Notes under the pieces: generated by a model
Seen by the model: the letters and a program-made list of their open reading frames with translations, nothing else
Database searches by the model: none
What the model was told of the DNA's origin: nothing
DNA from: Coccinella septempunctata
Lineage: Eukaryota; Arthropoda; Insecta; Coleoptera; Coccinellidae
Assembly: GCF_907165205.1 (NCBI RefSeq)
Contig: NC_058198.1
Coordinates: 13,865,001 to 13,929,000 of the forward strand
Direction of reading: 5' to 3'
Length of the DNA: 64,000 nt
Shown: positions 20,219 to 30,472 of the stretch, in pieces
Position numbering within the stretch: the first letter of the stretch is position 1
How the letters are laid out: each line of letters starts with the position of its first letter
Position numbers and translations under genes: made by a program

Positions 20219-21772
20219 TTGAAAAAAGACGCAAAAATTAATGTTATAGATCCGAAATATATTGAATCCTTTGAAGTATGCAAAAAAAATTTATTGAATC
20301 ACCCTATATTGCGATATCCGAATTTCAATGAGCCCTTTGTGCTTAGTACCGACGCATCAGGTTTTGCAATTGGAAGTATTTTATCTCAAGGTAATCCTCC
20401 GAATGACCTACCAATAGCTTATGCAAGTAGAACATTGAACCCTGCAGAAACGAGATATAGTACAATTGAAAAAGAACTCCTCGCAATAGTTTGGTCATGT
20501 AAGCACTTTAGACCCTATCTATACGGAAGAAAATTTACGATATACACGGATCATAAACCTTTGACATGGTTATTTTCTTTAAAGGAACCAAATTCACGCT
20601 TAATGCGATGGCGTATTAAATTAGAAGAATATGATTATGACATCAAATATAAGAAAGGTTCAAATAATAATGCCGATGCCCTTAGTAGAATTGTTTTGAA
20701 TTCAACCGATCATTTGAATTACGAAGAATTTTTGAAACTTTACGATAAGAAAGAAATTGAAGAAAATTTTAATGTTCAAGAAAAAGAAGGTAATTTATTT
20801 AAAGCCCCTAAGAAATATGCGTTAGCCCATTGTGTATCAAAAGATTTTCATATGAATAAAGGTATTGCTTTAAAGTTTAAACAAAAATACGAAGGAATCA
20901 ATGAATTAAAATCGCGAAATAAGTCAACAGGAGAGGTTGCTTTTATTAGCCGAGATAATAGAAATATTTACTATTTAATAACGAAAGAATTTTATTATGA
21001 AAAACCGAAGAATGAAACAGTTTTTAAAGCGTTAATAGATTTACGGAAATTATGTGAAAATAATAATGAGAAATATTTAGCGTTACCACGAATTGCGTGT
21101 GGTCTAGACCAATTGGAATGGTCTATAATTCTCAAAATGATACAATTCATTTTTATGTCTTCAAATATAAACATAATGATATATAATATTCGAAGTAAAA
21201 ATAAAAAGGAAGTAAATAATAAAAATATTGATTTTAATGGTATTGAATACGAAGAATTTATGAAATTGATTAAAGAAGCTACTTATGAAGAAGTAGATGA
21301 AGACGAATTAGCGTCAATGATTAATCAAGTTACTGAAGAGGAATTAGATGAATGTTTAGAGCTCTTGAATGCTCATGATAAAAATACTAATAATCCGAAT
21401 CAGAATATTAATAATGAAAATTATGATAATGAAGGAACTCACTTGAATGAAAATTATAATAATGATGATAATAATGAAAATGATATTGAAAATGATTTGA
21501 ATCAAGATAATGATGATGAAAATGATGATTTTACTGTCCATAGCAACGTAGAAAATCCAATTTTAGAGTTACCATATACGGAACGATGTTTAAATGCATA
21601 TCCTTTGCAAATAATATTTAAAATAGCATCAAATTATAACGTTACCAAAACGAAGTTATTTGGAGATAAAATAAGATTTCGTGTTTTGATAAATTCCATT
21701 GATAATGATTTATTAAAGAATATGTTCGTCCTGAAAAACCTTACACGATATATTTTCAATCCGAAGAATTAG
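20219..21772 (+). CDS. Errantivirus RNase H, macrodomain and acidic linker (open pol segment)
   Basis: An open stretch of 517 codons in the pol frame. Residues 1-155 hold the connection and RNase H (STDASG, EKELLAIVW, YTDHKPL, NNADALSR). Residues about 188-324 form a TARG1/OARD1-like macrodomain (separate entry). Residues about 370-440 are an Asn/Asp/Glu-rich low-complexity stretch. Residues about 445-510 resemble the tether that precedes integrase in related elements. It is part of the polyprotein, not an independent gene; its first Met is not a start. A frameshift near 21,740-21,772 leads to integrase. Confidence 0.85.
   Translation: MKKDAKINVIDPKYIESFEVCKKNLLNHPILRYPNFNEPFVLSTDASGFAIGSILSQGNPPNDLPIAYASRTLNPAETRYSTIEKELLAIVWSCKHFRPYLYGRKFTIYTDHKPLTWLFSLKEPNSRLMRWRIKLEEYDYDIKYKKGSNNNADALSRIVLNSTDHLNYEEFLKLYDKKEIEENFNVQEKEGNLFKAPKKYALAHCVSKDFHMNKGIALKFKQKYEGINELKSRNKSTGEVAFISRDNRNIYYLITKEFYYEKPKNETVFKALIDLRKLCENNNEKYLALPRIACGLDQLEWSIILKMIQFIFMSSNINIMIYNIRSKNKKEVNNKNIDFNGIEYEEFMKLIKEATYEEVDEDELASMINQVTEEELDECLELLNAHDKNTNNPNQNINNENYDNEGTHLNENYNNDDNNENDIENDLNQDNDDENDDFTVHSNVENPILELPYTERCLNAYPLQIIFKIASNYNVTKTKLFGDKIRFRVLINSIDNDLLKNMFVLKNLTRYIFNPKN
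20780..21190 (+). other. TARG1/OARD1-like macrodomain inside pol
   Basis: About 137 residues match the OARD1 (TARG1) macrodomain family in order: LAHCVSKDFHMNKGIAL, then GEVAFISRD, NIYYLITKE, PRIACGLDQLEW and a closing beta strand ending in IMIYN. Lys 256 (codon 20,984-20,986) and Asp 297 (codon 21,107-21,109) correspond to the catalytic Lys and Asp of TARG1. Their spacing of 41 residues is the same as in TARG1 (K84, D125). The family removes ADP-ribose from modified proteins. It sits between RNase H and integrase, the slot that holds dUTPase in some lentiviruses. Function here is inferred. Confidence 0.85.
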
Positions 21773-22848
21773 AAGAATCCCTTATTAGAATCCTACAAGA
21801 CAAATTCGATTATAAAACTATTAAATTTAAAATTTCTAAAATATTTGTTGAAGATGTTGAAGATAAAGAAGAACAAATTTTACGAATCCAACAATATCAT
21901 GAAACCAAAACTAGTCATCGTGGTGTAAGCGAAAATTTAATTAGTTTAAGACGAAAATATTATTGGCCTTATATAAAGATGTGCGAAATTATATTAACTC
22001 ATGTGAAATATGTCAGAAGAGTAAATACGAAAGAACTCCTATACAACTTCAATTCAAACCTAACCCTATAGGATCGAAACCCTTTACACATGTTTATTGT
22101 GATACCATAAGATTTGGTCAAACCTATTGTTTAAGTATAGTAGATTCATTTTCAAGATTAGGACAATGTTATCCTCTAATTCAGAAAACAGGAACGGAAA
22201 TAATTGATAAATTAATAATGTATTTTAGTCATTATGGTGTACCCTCTAAAATCACGTGGATTAGAATTTAAAAATAGTGTCGTTCAAGATTTTTGTAAAG
22301 TACATAAAATCGAAATTCATTATATCACAAATTACAATCCAAATTCTAATGCAATTGTGGAAAGATTTCATTCAACACTAATTGAGCAATTACGTACTAT
22401 AGATGATAAAAATTCTACTTTTCAAAATAAATTAGCTCTTGCTTTATTAAGTTATAATAATTCTAATCATTCGAGTCTAGAAATGACTCCAATGCAAATA
22501 ATCAAAGCCGATTTAAATTATTCATTACCCATTGAAAAAACTCATAATGAACAAATACAAGATTATGTTGAAAATTATGTGGAAAATCTCAATGATATTT
22601 CGAAAGAGTTAGAAAAAAGAAAGCATAAAAGTATTAATCGTTTGGAAAACATAAATCAGAAAAGGTCCGCTGAAGAAGAGCATCCATTAAATGATAATCC
22701 TACTTATATTAAAAATCCTATCACCAGAAAACTAGATCCGGTATTTAAAAAAATAGATGCTCGAGAAATTGATTCACATCGTATTCAAGATAAAAAGAAT
22801 GAGCATATTTATCATAAAAGAATTCTCAAACAACGAAAGAAAAAATAG
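21773..22848 (+). pseudogene. Errantivirus integrase
   Basis: The zinc-binding HHCC region is visible (HETKTSHRG near 21,900, then SCEICQKSK near 21,990), split by a frameshift near 21,970. The first catalytic Asp lies in YCDTIRF. Around 22,250-22,262 the sequence is short and shifted, and the segment that should hold the second Asp is lost. The Glu region (NSNAIVERFHSTL) is intact, and the C-terminus is Lys/Arg-rich. Integration activity is therefore gone. Confidence 0.85.
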
Positions 22849-22851
22849 TTT

Positions 22852-22863
22852 GTTTTGTTTCAG
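22852..22863 (+). promoter_or_regulatory. Candidate splice acceptor for env mRNA
   Basis: The pyrimidine run GTTTTGTTTCAG lies five bases before the env ATG at 22,869. Errantivirus env is known to be made from a spliced mRNA, so the position fits. The matching donor was not located. Confidence 0.5.
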
Positions 22864-22868
22864 ACATA

Positions 22869-24398
22869 ATGCTCCTGAAAACGAGCTTCCTTCTTATATT
22901 ATGCGAAATGATAATTTTGATCACTCCCTTTGAAATAGTTCCAATAGAAAATAATATTTTGCCTATTTTGCTAGGAAGGGCTTATGTTACAAGAAAGAAT
23001 TTGCAATTAATCTATCATATTGATTTAAAAAAGATACAAGATATAATTTTTAAATATCAAGTAGAAATTTAAGCACTGAAGCATCGACAGTTGGGTTTTG
23101 CAGCGACAGCTAATTACGAGTATTTATTACATACTAATGAAATTAATACTAATACATTCGAGGAACTTTTAAATGAAAAAACTAGAATTAAAAGAGGATT
23201 AATTAACATTGGTGGCAAGATTTCAAAAATACTATTTGGAACATTAGATTCTGATGATGAAGAACTTTATAGAACTTATTTTAATAGCATAGAGAAAAAT
23301 GAGAAGACACTCATGAAGAATCAAAAACAGATCTCGACTATAGTAAATGACCTTAAGGATAAATACAATGATAAATTTAAAAAATTGAATGATGATCTTA
23401 AATTACTGCAAATTGTGCCAGCATTGAGGGATGTTCAACAAATGCATCTCATGACATTTGAAATCAAAGATATTAAAAATACATTAGATGAAATTCAGAC
23501 AGCAGTTAGTTTTGCCAGATTACATCTCTTACATGAATCTATTCTACCGTATACAAAATTCGTAGAATTAGTCAAAAATGTAACTATTATTCCAATGCAT
23601 CACATCAAAGATTACTATCAATTATGTCATACCAAAGTTATTTTCAAAGACAAGATCTTACTATTTCTGATATCAATTCCAACAATTTATGAAGATAGTT
23701 TTGATTTACATAAATTTTACTATTTGCCTCAAAACAATCTCACCCTTCCCTTTACCTATCCTTATTTGCTCTCACAAGAAGAGACATTAAAATGGTCAAC
23801 AAGTGAATGTCATCCAGTCGAAGATGATTTCCTCTGCGATCAAGACTCATTATCCAAGCTTCCAATATGTATGGAAAATATCTTGAAAACCCACTTCGAA
23901 AACTGTACAAGACGAAAAATGGTTCCTACGTCAAACCTCAAGTTATTAGAAGATGGAAATATCCTCTCCGTGGAAAATACAAAAATTAAAGAAGATTGCC
24001 CTCGTCAAACAAAATGGCATTTTGTTCCTCCAATCGCTATTATACGCACAAGTTGTGTCGTCAGTAATGGTCAAAAAGAAATTTCCCCAACTGCAGTTAT
24101 TAGTGAAGAAAAATTCATCGTTTTACCCAAGATGGTACCTATATACAAATACTCCAAGAGAGAAGATGATGCTACAGAGGATGAAGAAATCCCAGATATC
24201 CATTTAGAAGAGTTAGAAGGATGGAACTTCCAAAATAATAATCATACATTTTTAATAATTTTAATATTGATAATTTTAGCAATAATTGCATTTTTAGCTT
24301 TTAAATATTTTAATAATCATTTTAATTGTAAAGCTACTCCTTTGGGAGATACCTTTATCCAAGGTGGGGAGGAATTACATAATCCTAACCCTTATTAA
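22869..24398 (+). pseudogene. env: Errantivirus envelope glycoprotein, one in-frame stop
   Basis: ATG 22,869 opens a hydrophobic signal-like segment. A TAA at 23,070-23,072 interrupts the frame, which is open again to 24,398. A furin-type cleavage site (RIKRG) is followed by a glycine-rich putative fusion segment (GLINIGGKISKILFG), then a long helical region. A C-terminal transmembrane stretch (FLIILILIILAIIAFLAF) precedes a short tail. The gene ends inside the 3' LTR. It belongs to the baculovirus-F-related env type used by errantiviruses. As found it cannot encode the full protein. Confidence 0.85.
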
Positions 24399-24660
24399 CT
24401 TAAATTAGACTTTTGTTTGTTTCCTATTTAAATCTACATATAGCCATACAATATTAATATTACGCAATAGTGCACCTGCATCCTTATCTCTTTTAAGATA
24501 ACCCAATGTTATAAATATCAATTCATTCAGGATGCAAGAGGAGAATTAATTCAGAAGTCAATCAGTCTCATTACATAGAGTAGTCTCTAGTCACTGTTGT
24601 AAATTTCCAAAATAAAGTTTGTGTTTCTAAAAACGGAATTTTCATCGTAAAAAATATAAT
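24374..24660 (+). repeat. 3' LTR of errantivirus
   Basis: 287-bp match to 12,476-12,762. It contains the last codons of env. It is followed by the target duplication TATA and by copia no. 1 sequence. Confidence 0.85.
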
Positions 24661-25333
24661 TATATGAATTTGAAACTGCTTAAGTTTTAAGGTTAAAAAA
24701 GACCTTTTATGGACTTAAACCGTCAGCAAGAACCTGGTTTAAAAGGGTAGAAGATTGTTTATTGAAACTTGGTTTTAAAAAGTCTTTCTATGAACATTGT
24801 TTATTCCGAGGTTTATTCATAAAATCAAATGTGAATTATAAAATATTTGTGGCTTTATTTGTGGATGATTTTTTCATATTTTCGAATAGCATATCTAGTG
24901 TAAAAAATTTAAAAATGGAGTTGAGTAAGAATTTCAAATTGAAGGATTTAGGCCAACAGAGGCAGTGTTTAGGAATGGACATTAAAATAGAAAAAAATAA
25001 AATATGTGTTTCTCAAGAAAAATTAATAGTAAATTGTTGTACCGATTTGGTCTGGAAAACTGTAAAAATTTGGTTGTAACCCTTATGGAAGTAGGTTTGA
25101 AACTTCAAAAAGAAAAGGATATTCAGATTTCATATTCTGTTATTTACTTCAGTTAAACAATTGCTATTCTAAAACATGCTAAAATCATGTGGATTGATGT
25201 ATGTTAAAGATGATTTTGATAGAAGAGGCTATGCCGACGCTGACTGAGCATCTGATAGTTTGGATCGAAAATCTTATAATGACAGCCAAAGTGCTCAAAA
25301 ACTTTCTGAGAATTGTGTTTATCATAACCGGTG
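24661..25333 (+). pseudogene. Copia no. 1 reverse transcriptase C-terminus and RNase H
   Basis: Copia reading resumes with LKKTFYGLKPSARTWFKR, the thumb-side motif, then FVALFVDDFFIFSN, where the catalytic box is FVDD. RNase H scraps follow: GYADAD, a stop, ASDSLDRKSY, joined directly to NDSQSAQKLSENCVYHN. The segment normally lying between those two motifs has been deleted. The reading ends at about 25,333 where the next insertion begins. Confidence 0.8.
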
Positions 25334-25546
25334 TGAATACAGCGGCCAAAGATAGCAGACCAAATCTCCGGAAACACCCGAACGCTGACGCCAGTGGCGT
25401 ACAGACTGATTCAGTTTGCATCATGAGAATTGGATGTATAATGGGAGACATAGTTCAATTATCAGTATATTGAGGACTTCAAATCTTCAATCGTTGTTTT
25501 TTCAGATTAAATCGGATATTGAGCGTTCGAATCGGATAGGTTCATT

Positions 25547-27419
25547 GAAATTTCTACCCTCCAACTGAGATTACACGCCATGACATCCACGATTTTTATT
25601 GGGGCCTTGGTAATTATGAAAAGCAAAGAAATTGGTTATTGTCGTGTGTCAAAAAGGTAGACATATTGCGAAGAAAAACAGAAGCAGAGTATAGCAGACG
25701 ACATAATTCCTATAAGTACTTTATCAATTGGGACGATAAAACACTTGAAGTGTGCCAGCAGTTTTTATTAAAGACGCTAGATATTTCGCAAACGGTTATG
25801 CGATATGCAATGAAACATGCTGTACAAAATACATGTAAAAGTGATCATAGAGGCAAACACGAACCTGTCAACAAAACAAGTTCAGAGATGATCAATAAAA
25901 TACACGATTTTATTGAGCAGTTGCCAGCTGTACCATCCCATTATTGTCGAAATCAAAGTAGCAGAAAATACTTACCACAGGAATTGCGAAATGTTAGTTT
26001 CTTGTACCGGATTTTTATTAAACATGAGGAGGTAAATGGAAGAAGCAAGAAAGAATGTGTTTCACTCAAAGTGTTTAGAAAAGTTTTTAACAAAGATTTT
26101 AACCTTGGGTTCCATTTGCCTAAAAAAGATAAGTGTTCTTTGTGTGAGGTACGAAAAGATAAAGAATATCAAGAAAACACTACGTCGAAAGAGGAGTACG
26201 ACAAACATTTAAAAGACAAGGAAGAAAGTAAAGAACTATTTTTAGAAGATCAAAAGAAAGTCAAAGAAGTCTCAGATTCAGTTTGTTCCAGCTTTGATCT
26301 ACAGAAAGTCTTAAATACTCCCCATGGGGATAACATGTTATTGTACTACTCTAGAAAATATTCATTTTACAATGAAAGCATATACGAAACGCCATCGCAA
26401 GATGGATACTGCTTTTTGTGGGGTGAATCCGATGGTAATCGTGGGTGCAACGAAATATGCACCATCATTTACAATTACCTAAAAATGTTAGATGATAGAG
26501 ATATTAGACATGTTATTTTGTACTGCGACAGCTGCGCCGGACAAAATAAAAATAGAGCAATGTTGGTCATGATTCACTTATTTTGGCAAAAATCAAAAAA
26601 ATATTAAAACCATCAAAATTGTATTTCTTTTACCGGGGCACACCTACATGCCTGTGGATTCCATACACGCAGTTATCGAAAGGTTCATCAAAAATAGAAT
26701 TATATGGGCCCCTTCAGAGTGGAGCACCATTATAGGAAATTGCAGAGTTAACCCGAGGCCATATAAAGTTATAAAGCTTGAGCACTTTGAGTTCAAAAAT
26801 TGAAAGAAGCTAGGGGATGAGCAGCTCGTCCTTACAAAAACAGGGCTAAAAATGAATAGTGTAAGACAAGCTTTTTTTCAAAAAGGATCACCGGAAGTCG
26901 CAGTCAAATATACCTATGACAGAAGTCCTGAATACGATTTGTGTTTTGAGTTGAACTACAATAAGGGTGGTAAGTTGGCCCATGTTACACATTTTAATGC
27001 AATAACAAAAGAAAATTTTACACTGGATAAGCTTTTGCGTTTAGGTATATAGGAAATTCCCGTGTTATTAAGACTTTATTAAATACAGACTTTTTTTAGA
27101 TATTTTTAAGCCAAACTACTGTCAATGAACTACAAATAAGAAAATTAATACATATTTGCGGGTTATCCTATAGTTTTTCTTTGTTTAAGGTCGAAAACGA
27201 CAAGAAAAGGCCTTTTCTGAACCTGAAAGAATTTATAAGCAACTGCTTTCAATATCCGAATTAAAAAGAAGGGATTTGGATAAACTTTGCAAAAACAATG
27301 TCATACCTGCCAGGTTTCACGATGAATTTTTTAAACTGAAATCAAAGTCTTCTGTTCAAGATGAGTTAGCAAAGAGTGATGCAGAGGATGACAAGGAGGA
27401 TGAAAGCTCCGAATCTTAA
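25547..27419 (+). pseudogene. DUF7869-like protein, probable transposase relative
   Basis: Reading can be followed from about 25,547 (FYPPTEITRHDIHDFYWG) with the long open part at 25,639-26,607. A Cys-rich spot (KCSLCEVRK), a charged coiled region and the core YCDSCAGQNKNRAM precede a frameshift in an A run near 26,597. After that come GHTYMPVDSIHAVIERF, a TGA near 26,801-26,803, and the remainder to 27,044. A 145-bp GT-AG intron (27,045-27,189) joins in phase to KRQEKAFSEPERIYKQLL, with the stop at 27,417-27,419. Asp and Glu placed in CDSCAGQ and HAVIE suggest an RNase-H-fold nuclease. The family name is my best recollection. Confidence 0.6.
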
Positions 27420-27509
27420 TAAAAAATAATATGTATTTTTTACTACTTAGTAAGAATTTAACAGTTGATTTCTGTAACGTTATTTTATGTGTTTTTTTTT
27501 ATAATAAAC

Positions 27510-27703
27510 GATAACTTTTAATTCATTCCATAATAATTTAAGTGCTACAGTTTGCCGCTAAGCTGACGTATCTGGGTACTTACGTTACATTTTTGATCAA
27601 GACTTCGATAACTTTCAATTCTTTCCATAATAATTTAAGTGCTACAATTTGCCGCTAAACTGACGTATCTGGGTACTTACGTTACATTTTTCATCAAGAC
27701 TTC
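27510..27703. repeat. 97-bp tandem duplication
   Basis: Two adjacent copies of a 97-bp unit starting GATAACTTT, with about seven differences. Each contains CTGACGTATCTGGGTACTTA and GTTACATTTTT. Related ACTTACGT words recur at about 27,725 and 27,890, so the repeat may belong to the end region of the DUF7869-like unit. Confidence 0.8.
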
Positions 27704-28029
27704 GAGTTTTATGATCCTGTAAAGTAACGTAAGTATCAAATAACCACTAAACCTATACAAAAACTTAAAAAATTCTTTTTTTTAATTAACTGTGGACATC
27801 AAAGAATCACCCTGGAAAATTTTGTACAATTTAAATAAGTTTAACCAGGTTAAATTAAAAACACGTTTTTTCTGCAAAATCGTTTTTGGTGACTTACGTC
27901 ACTTTGGCAAATACATATCGATATGTGAAAAGATCACTTGTCATTGTTTTGTTAGTTGTCCATGCTTCAACTTGAATAAAAGTTTAGTCTTTGGCGAGAT
28001 AGCAATTCGAACAGTTGTCTGATTCCACC

Positions 28030-28152
28030 CGATCCTCGATTTTCAACATTTAGAAACATCAGAAATGCCAGCCGATTTATCGACAAAAAGTCTGAGTAAA
28101 AATAAGCATCATAATTTCTTAAATAAGATGGGTGTTGTTATGTTGCAAACTT
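28030..28152 (+). pseudogene. Copia no. 1 C-terminal end
   Basis: Reads FQHLETSEMPADLSTKSLSK and on to MGVVMLQT then stop. This is the conserved final segment of copia pol, just before the 3' LTR. Confidence 0.75.
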
Positions 28153-28179
28153 AATTAATATTATTTTGTTAAGTGGTGG

Positions 28180-28338
28180 TGTTGTAATGGTAACAAAATA
28201 ATTATTAGTTATTCCCACTCTCGTTCCCACTTGATTGTTATTCTATGATGATTCTGTTCTATGATTGTATGTACAGATGAGCAGATGTCGAGATAATAAA
28301 AAAGTAAGTATTTATGCAGCAACCGGTGTGTTTTATCA
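28180..28338 (+). repeat. 3' LTR of copia no. 1
   Basis: 159 bp from TGTTGTAATGG to TTTTATCA, matching 717-863. Followed by TTTAA, compared with CTTAA before the 5' LTR. Confidence 0.8.
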
Positions 28339-28343
28339 TTTAA

Positions 28344-29211
28344 TAGGTCTATGGGCAGCATGCAAATTTATTTTTGTAGTACATATTTGACATTTGTATT
28401 GTATGCTTTATGAAGATAACCTATATGTTGATCTGTGTTCTATGACTCTCTATGATCTAATAACCCAAGGAGATATCATATATCTATTATACCAATATTG
28501 ATAACACGCGTTCTAGACTACGACAAAAAGTGAAGACAAATCGTTGGGAGGAATCCACTTGTACGCAGGCGCGAATTTGAAGTTCGAAAATGACAGTCAA
28601 GATATTGGTTAGGTTGTTTTTATTTTTGACATTGGATGATTGAATGAATTCGAATGATGATTTATTTCAAATTCTTGTACAAATTTTGAGAAGAATTTTA
28701 TATGAGGCGAAAGTTAATGAATATTAAATTCATCGAGAATGAATGTGTTTTTTCAACTTTTAGATGAATCAAGGAAAAGAGATCAAACCAAATAAGTGCA
28801 TAAGAACTATTCACGCTATTATGATATGTGAAATAATAAGTGCCGAATAGGAATGGTATTGTCCATACTCAGTAAACTGAAGAGTGACATAATAACAAGT
28901 TCGTTGTATATTACTGTTTCATACCAGTTGCAATATTGCGTGTACGTGTAAACATCATACTTATCTCACCTCCTGAATTTCCCTCCTTGTAAATCTACTC
29001 AATACTCAATAAAAAATATTATTGGGTCAACATTTAATGTAATATGTAGTTATATTATATCTAGGTATATAAAAGTACAGAGTGCTCATTAAAAGAGCCA
29101 TGGTTTCTGTAGAGTATTCGAAATATACTGTACGCAGCGCGATAACTAATATAGTTGAAATATGAGTTATGTAAACCATAAGCAGATTTGTTCCAACTCG
29201 TGGCATTCGAT
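28344..29211. other. No gene recognised
   Basis: About 870 bp of AT-rich sequence with no coding similarity that I can name, between the copia element and a MITE. Confidence 0.5.
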
Positions 29212-29214
29212 TTA

Positions 29215-29434
29215 GGCCCGGTACTTTCAGGTGCGAATAAATAAATTTATTCGCATTTATTCAGTCTTATTCGTAAGATTAGTAAAAATGCAGTCTTTTC
29301 ACTTTCAGATAGTGTTATTCATCGAATAAATCTGTCATTGAAACTTAATTAGAAGAGTTTATTTGTCATAGATCGAATGTCGGTACGTCATTATTCGTTG
29401 AATAAAATTTATTCGAAGGTGAAAGTACCGGGCC
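29215..29434. mobile_element. PIF/Harbinger-like MITE
   Basis: 220 bp with inverted ends starting GGCCCGGTACTTTCA on the left and its reverse complement on the right. The trinucleotide TTA lies on both sides (29,212-29,214 and 29,435-29,437). A TTA duplication and GG-rich ends fit PIF/Harbinger. The interior is AT-rich with repeated ATTCG and TTATTCG words and no gene. Confidence 0.8.
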
Positions 29435-29617
29435 TTAGAGAACTTATGTGAATGAAGTGTTTCCTACAATTAGCGAGTTTTCTTTAATACATCACATTTT
29501 GATTATTGGAATAGTGAAAAGTGAAGAAGGACAAGAGGAGTTCATAGGTGGGAGTTCAAAAGTGACAAAAGGAGTTCAAAAGTGGGTAAACAAAAAATAC
29601 TGAATTTCAAGTTCATT

Positions 29618-29820
29618 TGAATTCGGTTCGGAATTGGATAAATTTCCAAGCCAGTTCAAGTTGTGCTTGTCAACATAATAAAATTGGATTAATTTCCAAC
29701 TTAGTTCGAAATCAGCTTGTTAACCAAAGAAATTGAATAAATTTCCAAGTTAGCTTAAATTGAGCTTGTCAACTGAATAAAATTGGATAAGTTTCCAAGT
29801 TAGCTTAAATTAAGCTTGAT
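29618..29820. repeat. Short tandem-repeat array, left part
   Basis: Four degenerate units of about 55-59 bp with the theme TTGGATAAATTTCCAAGTTA followed by AAATTGAGCTTGTCAAC. The same units continue at 35,428-35,690, so the array was split by the PLE. Confidence 0.75.
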
Positions 29821-30094
29821 TCGACGGAAGTCCATTGTGAGGTGTTCAATCAATGTAAGGGGGTGAAATTAGTGAAATTGACATCAATGAGAAGATTTTA
29901 GGTTAGAGAATAGGGGGGGCATCGACAATTATTATAAATCATAGAATTGTATGTGGATTAGTAATTTAAAAATTTAAAATATAAGAGGATAATGGAAACA
30001 TTAACAATTTTTGAGAGAAGGTGGAAAATTATATTAGCCTCCCCTTTTTTGACGACATCTCCTACCAAATATCTTATGTTCTAAAACAACAGAA

Positions 30095-30336
30095 TGTTGG
30101 TTATGCAACCCAAAATAACAATTCTGTTAGTTCTAAGAGGTTAGTTTTAGTTCAAATGTATCGTTATTAATTGTCAATGTCAGAGCAAAAAGACGCGGCA
30201 ATTTTTCTACATGTCTCAGTAAGTGTAAGTCTTGATGCAAACGTTGATGCGTTATGAGTGTATGTAAATGCTCCACAAGTGTGTAATAAACCATAAAAAG
30301 GATTCAACGTTTTTCACTGAACCTCTAAAATCAACA
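30095..30336 (+). repeat. 5' LTR of copia no. 2
   Basis: 242 bp from TGTTGGTTATGC to AAAATCAACA, identical by eye to 34,334-34,575. Confidence 0.92.
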
Positions 30337-30362
30337 GGTTATGGGCCTCGTTATGGGCCCAG
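30337..30362 (+). other. Primer-binding site of copia no. 2, duplicated
   Basis: GGTTATGGGCC, two bases, then GTTATGGGCCCAG. The initiator-Met tRNA half-molecule site of copia elements is present one and a half times. Confidence 0.75.
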
Positions 30363-30472
30363 TTAACCGAGTGAATTGCGGAGTTTGAAAAGTGAAAACG
30401 AACAAATTCTAGAAAGTTGGAACTTATTACGGTTAGACTGTGGTGCGGAAAATCTCATAAAGCGGGAAGAAA

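Larger units (their letters stand above)
12476..24660 (+). mobile_element. Errantivirus-type Ty3/gypsy element carrying a macrodomain
   Basis: Matching 287-bp LTRs (12,476-12,762 and 24,374-24,660) with TATA on both sides (12,472-12,475 and 24,661-24,664). Order: gag, protease, reverse transcriptase, RNase H, macrodomain, integrase, env. An env gene and its end inside the 3' LTR are typical of insect errantiviruses. It is inactivated by a LINE insertion after protease, two stops in reverse transcriptase, frameshifts in integrase and one stop in env. It interrupts copia no. 1 inside the reverse transcriptase. Confidence 0.9.
25334..28029 (+). mobile_element. Unclassified insertion carrying a DUF7869-like gene
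   Basis: Everything between copia YHNR (25,333) and the copia C-terminus (about 28,030) is foreign to copia. It contains one gene-like unit with an intron and a 97-bp tandem duplication. I did not find convincing terminal inverted repeats or a target duplication, so the borders are approximate and the element class is open. Confidence 0.45.
717..28338 (+). mobile_element. Old copia element no. 1, opened by nested insertions
   Basis: Two LTRs (717-863 and 28,180-28,338) bracket copia-type gag, integrase, reverse transcriptase and RNase H remnants, all on the plus strand. Flanking pentamers CTTAA (712-716) and TTTAA (28,339-28,343) look like a decayed 5-bp target duplication. Own sequence survives only at 717-1884, 8568-10,189, 12,431-12,475, 24,661-25,333 and about 28,030-28,179. 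The remainder belongs to a BEL element, a DD82E transposon, an errantivirus and a DUF7869-like unit inserted later. All coding parts carry stops or frameshifts, so the element is dead. Confidence 0.85.

Noticed and set aside
20780..21190. Macrodomain as a host OARD1 exon or retrocopy inserted by chance
   Set aside because: It is in frame with RNase H upstream and the pol tether downstream, without stop, poly-A or target duplication at its edges. A captured origin from a host gene remains possible, but it is now part of pol.
22869..24398. A functional envelope gene
   Set aside because: An in-frame TAA at 23,070-23,072 splits it; the second part has no ATG at its beginning.
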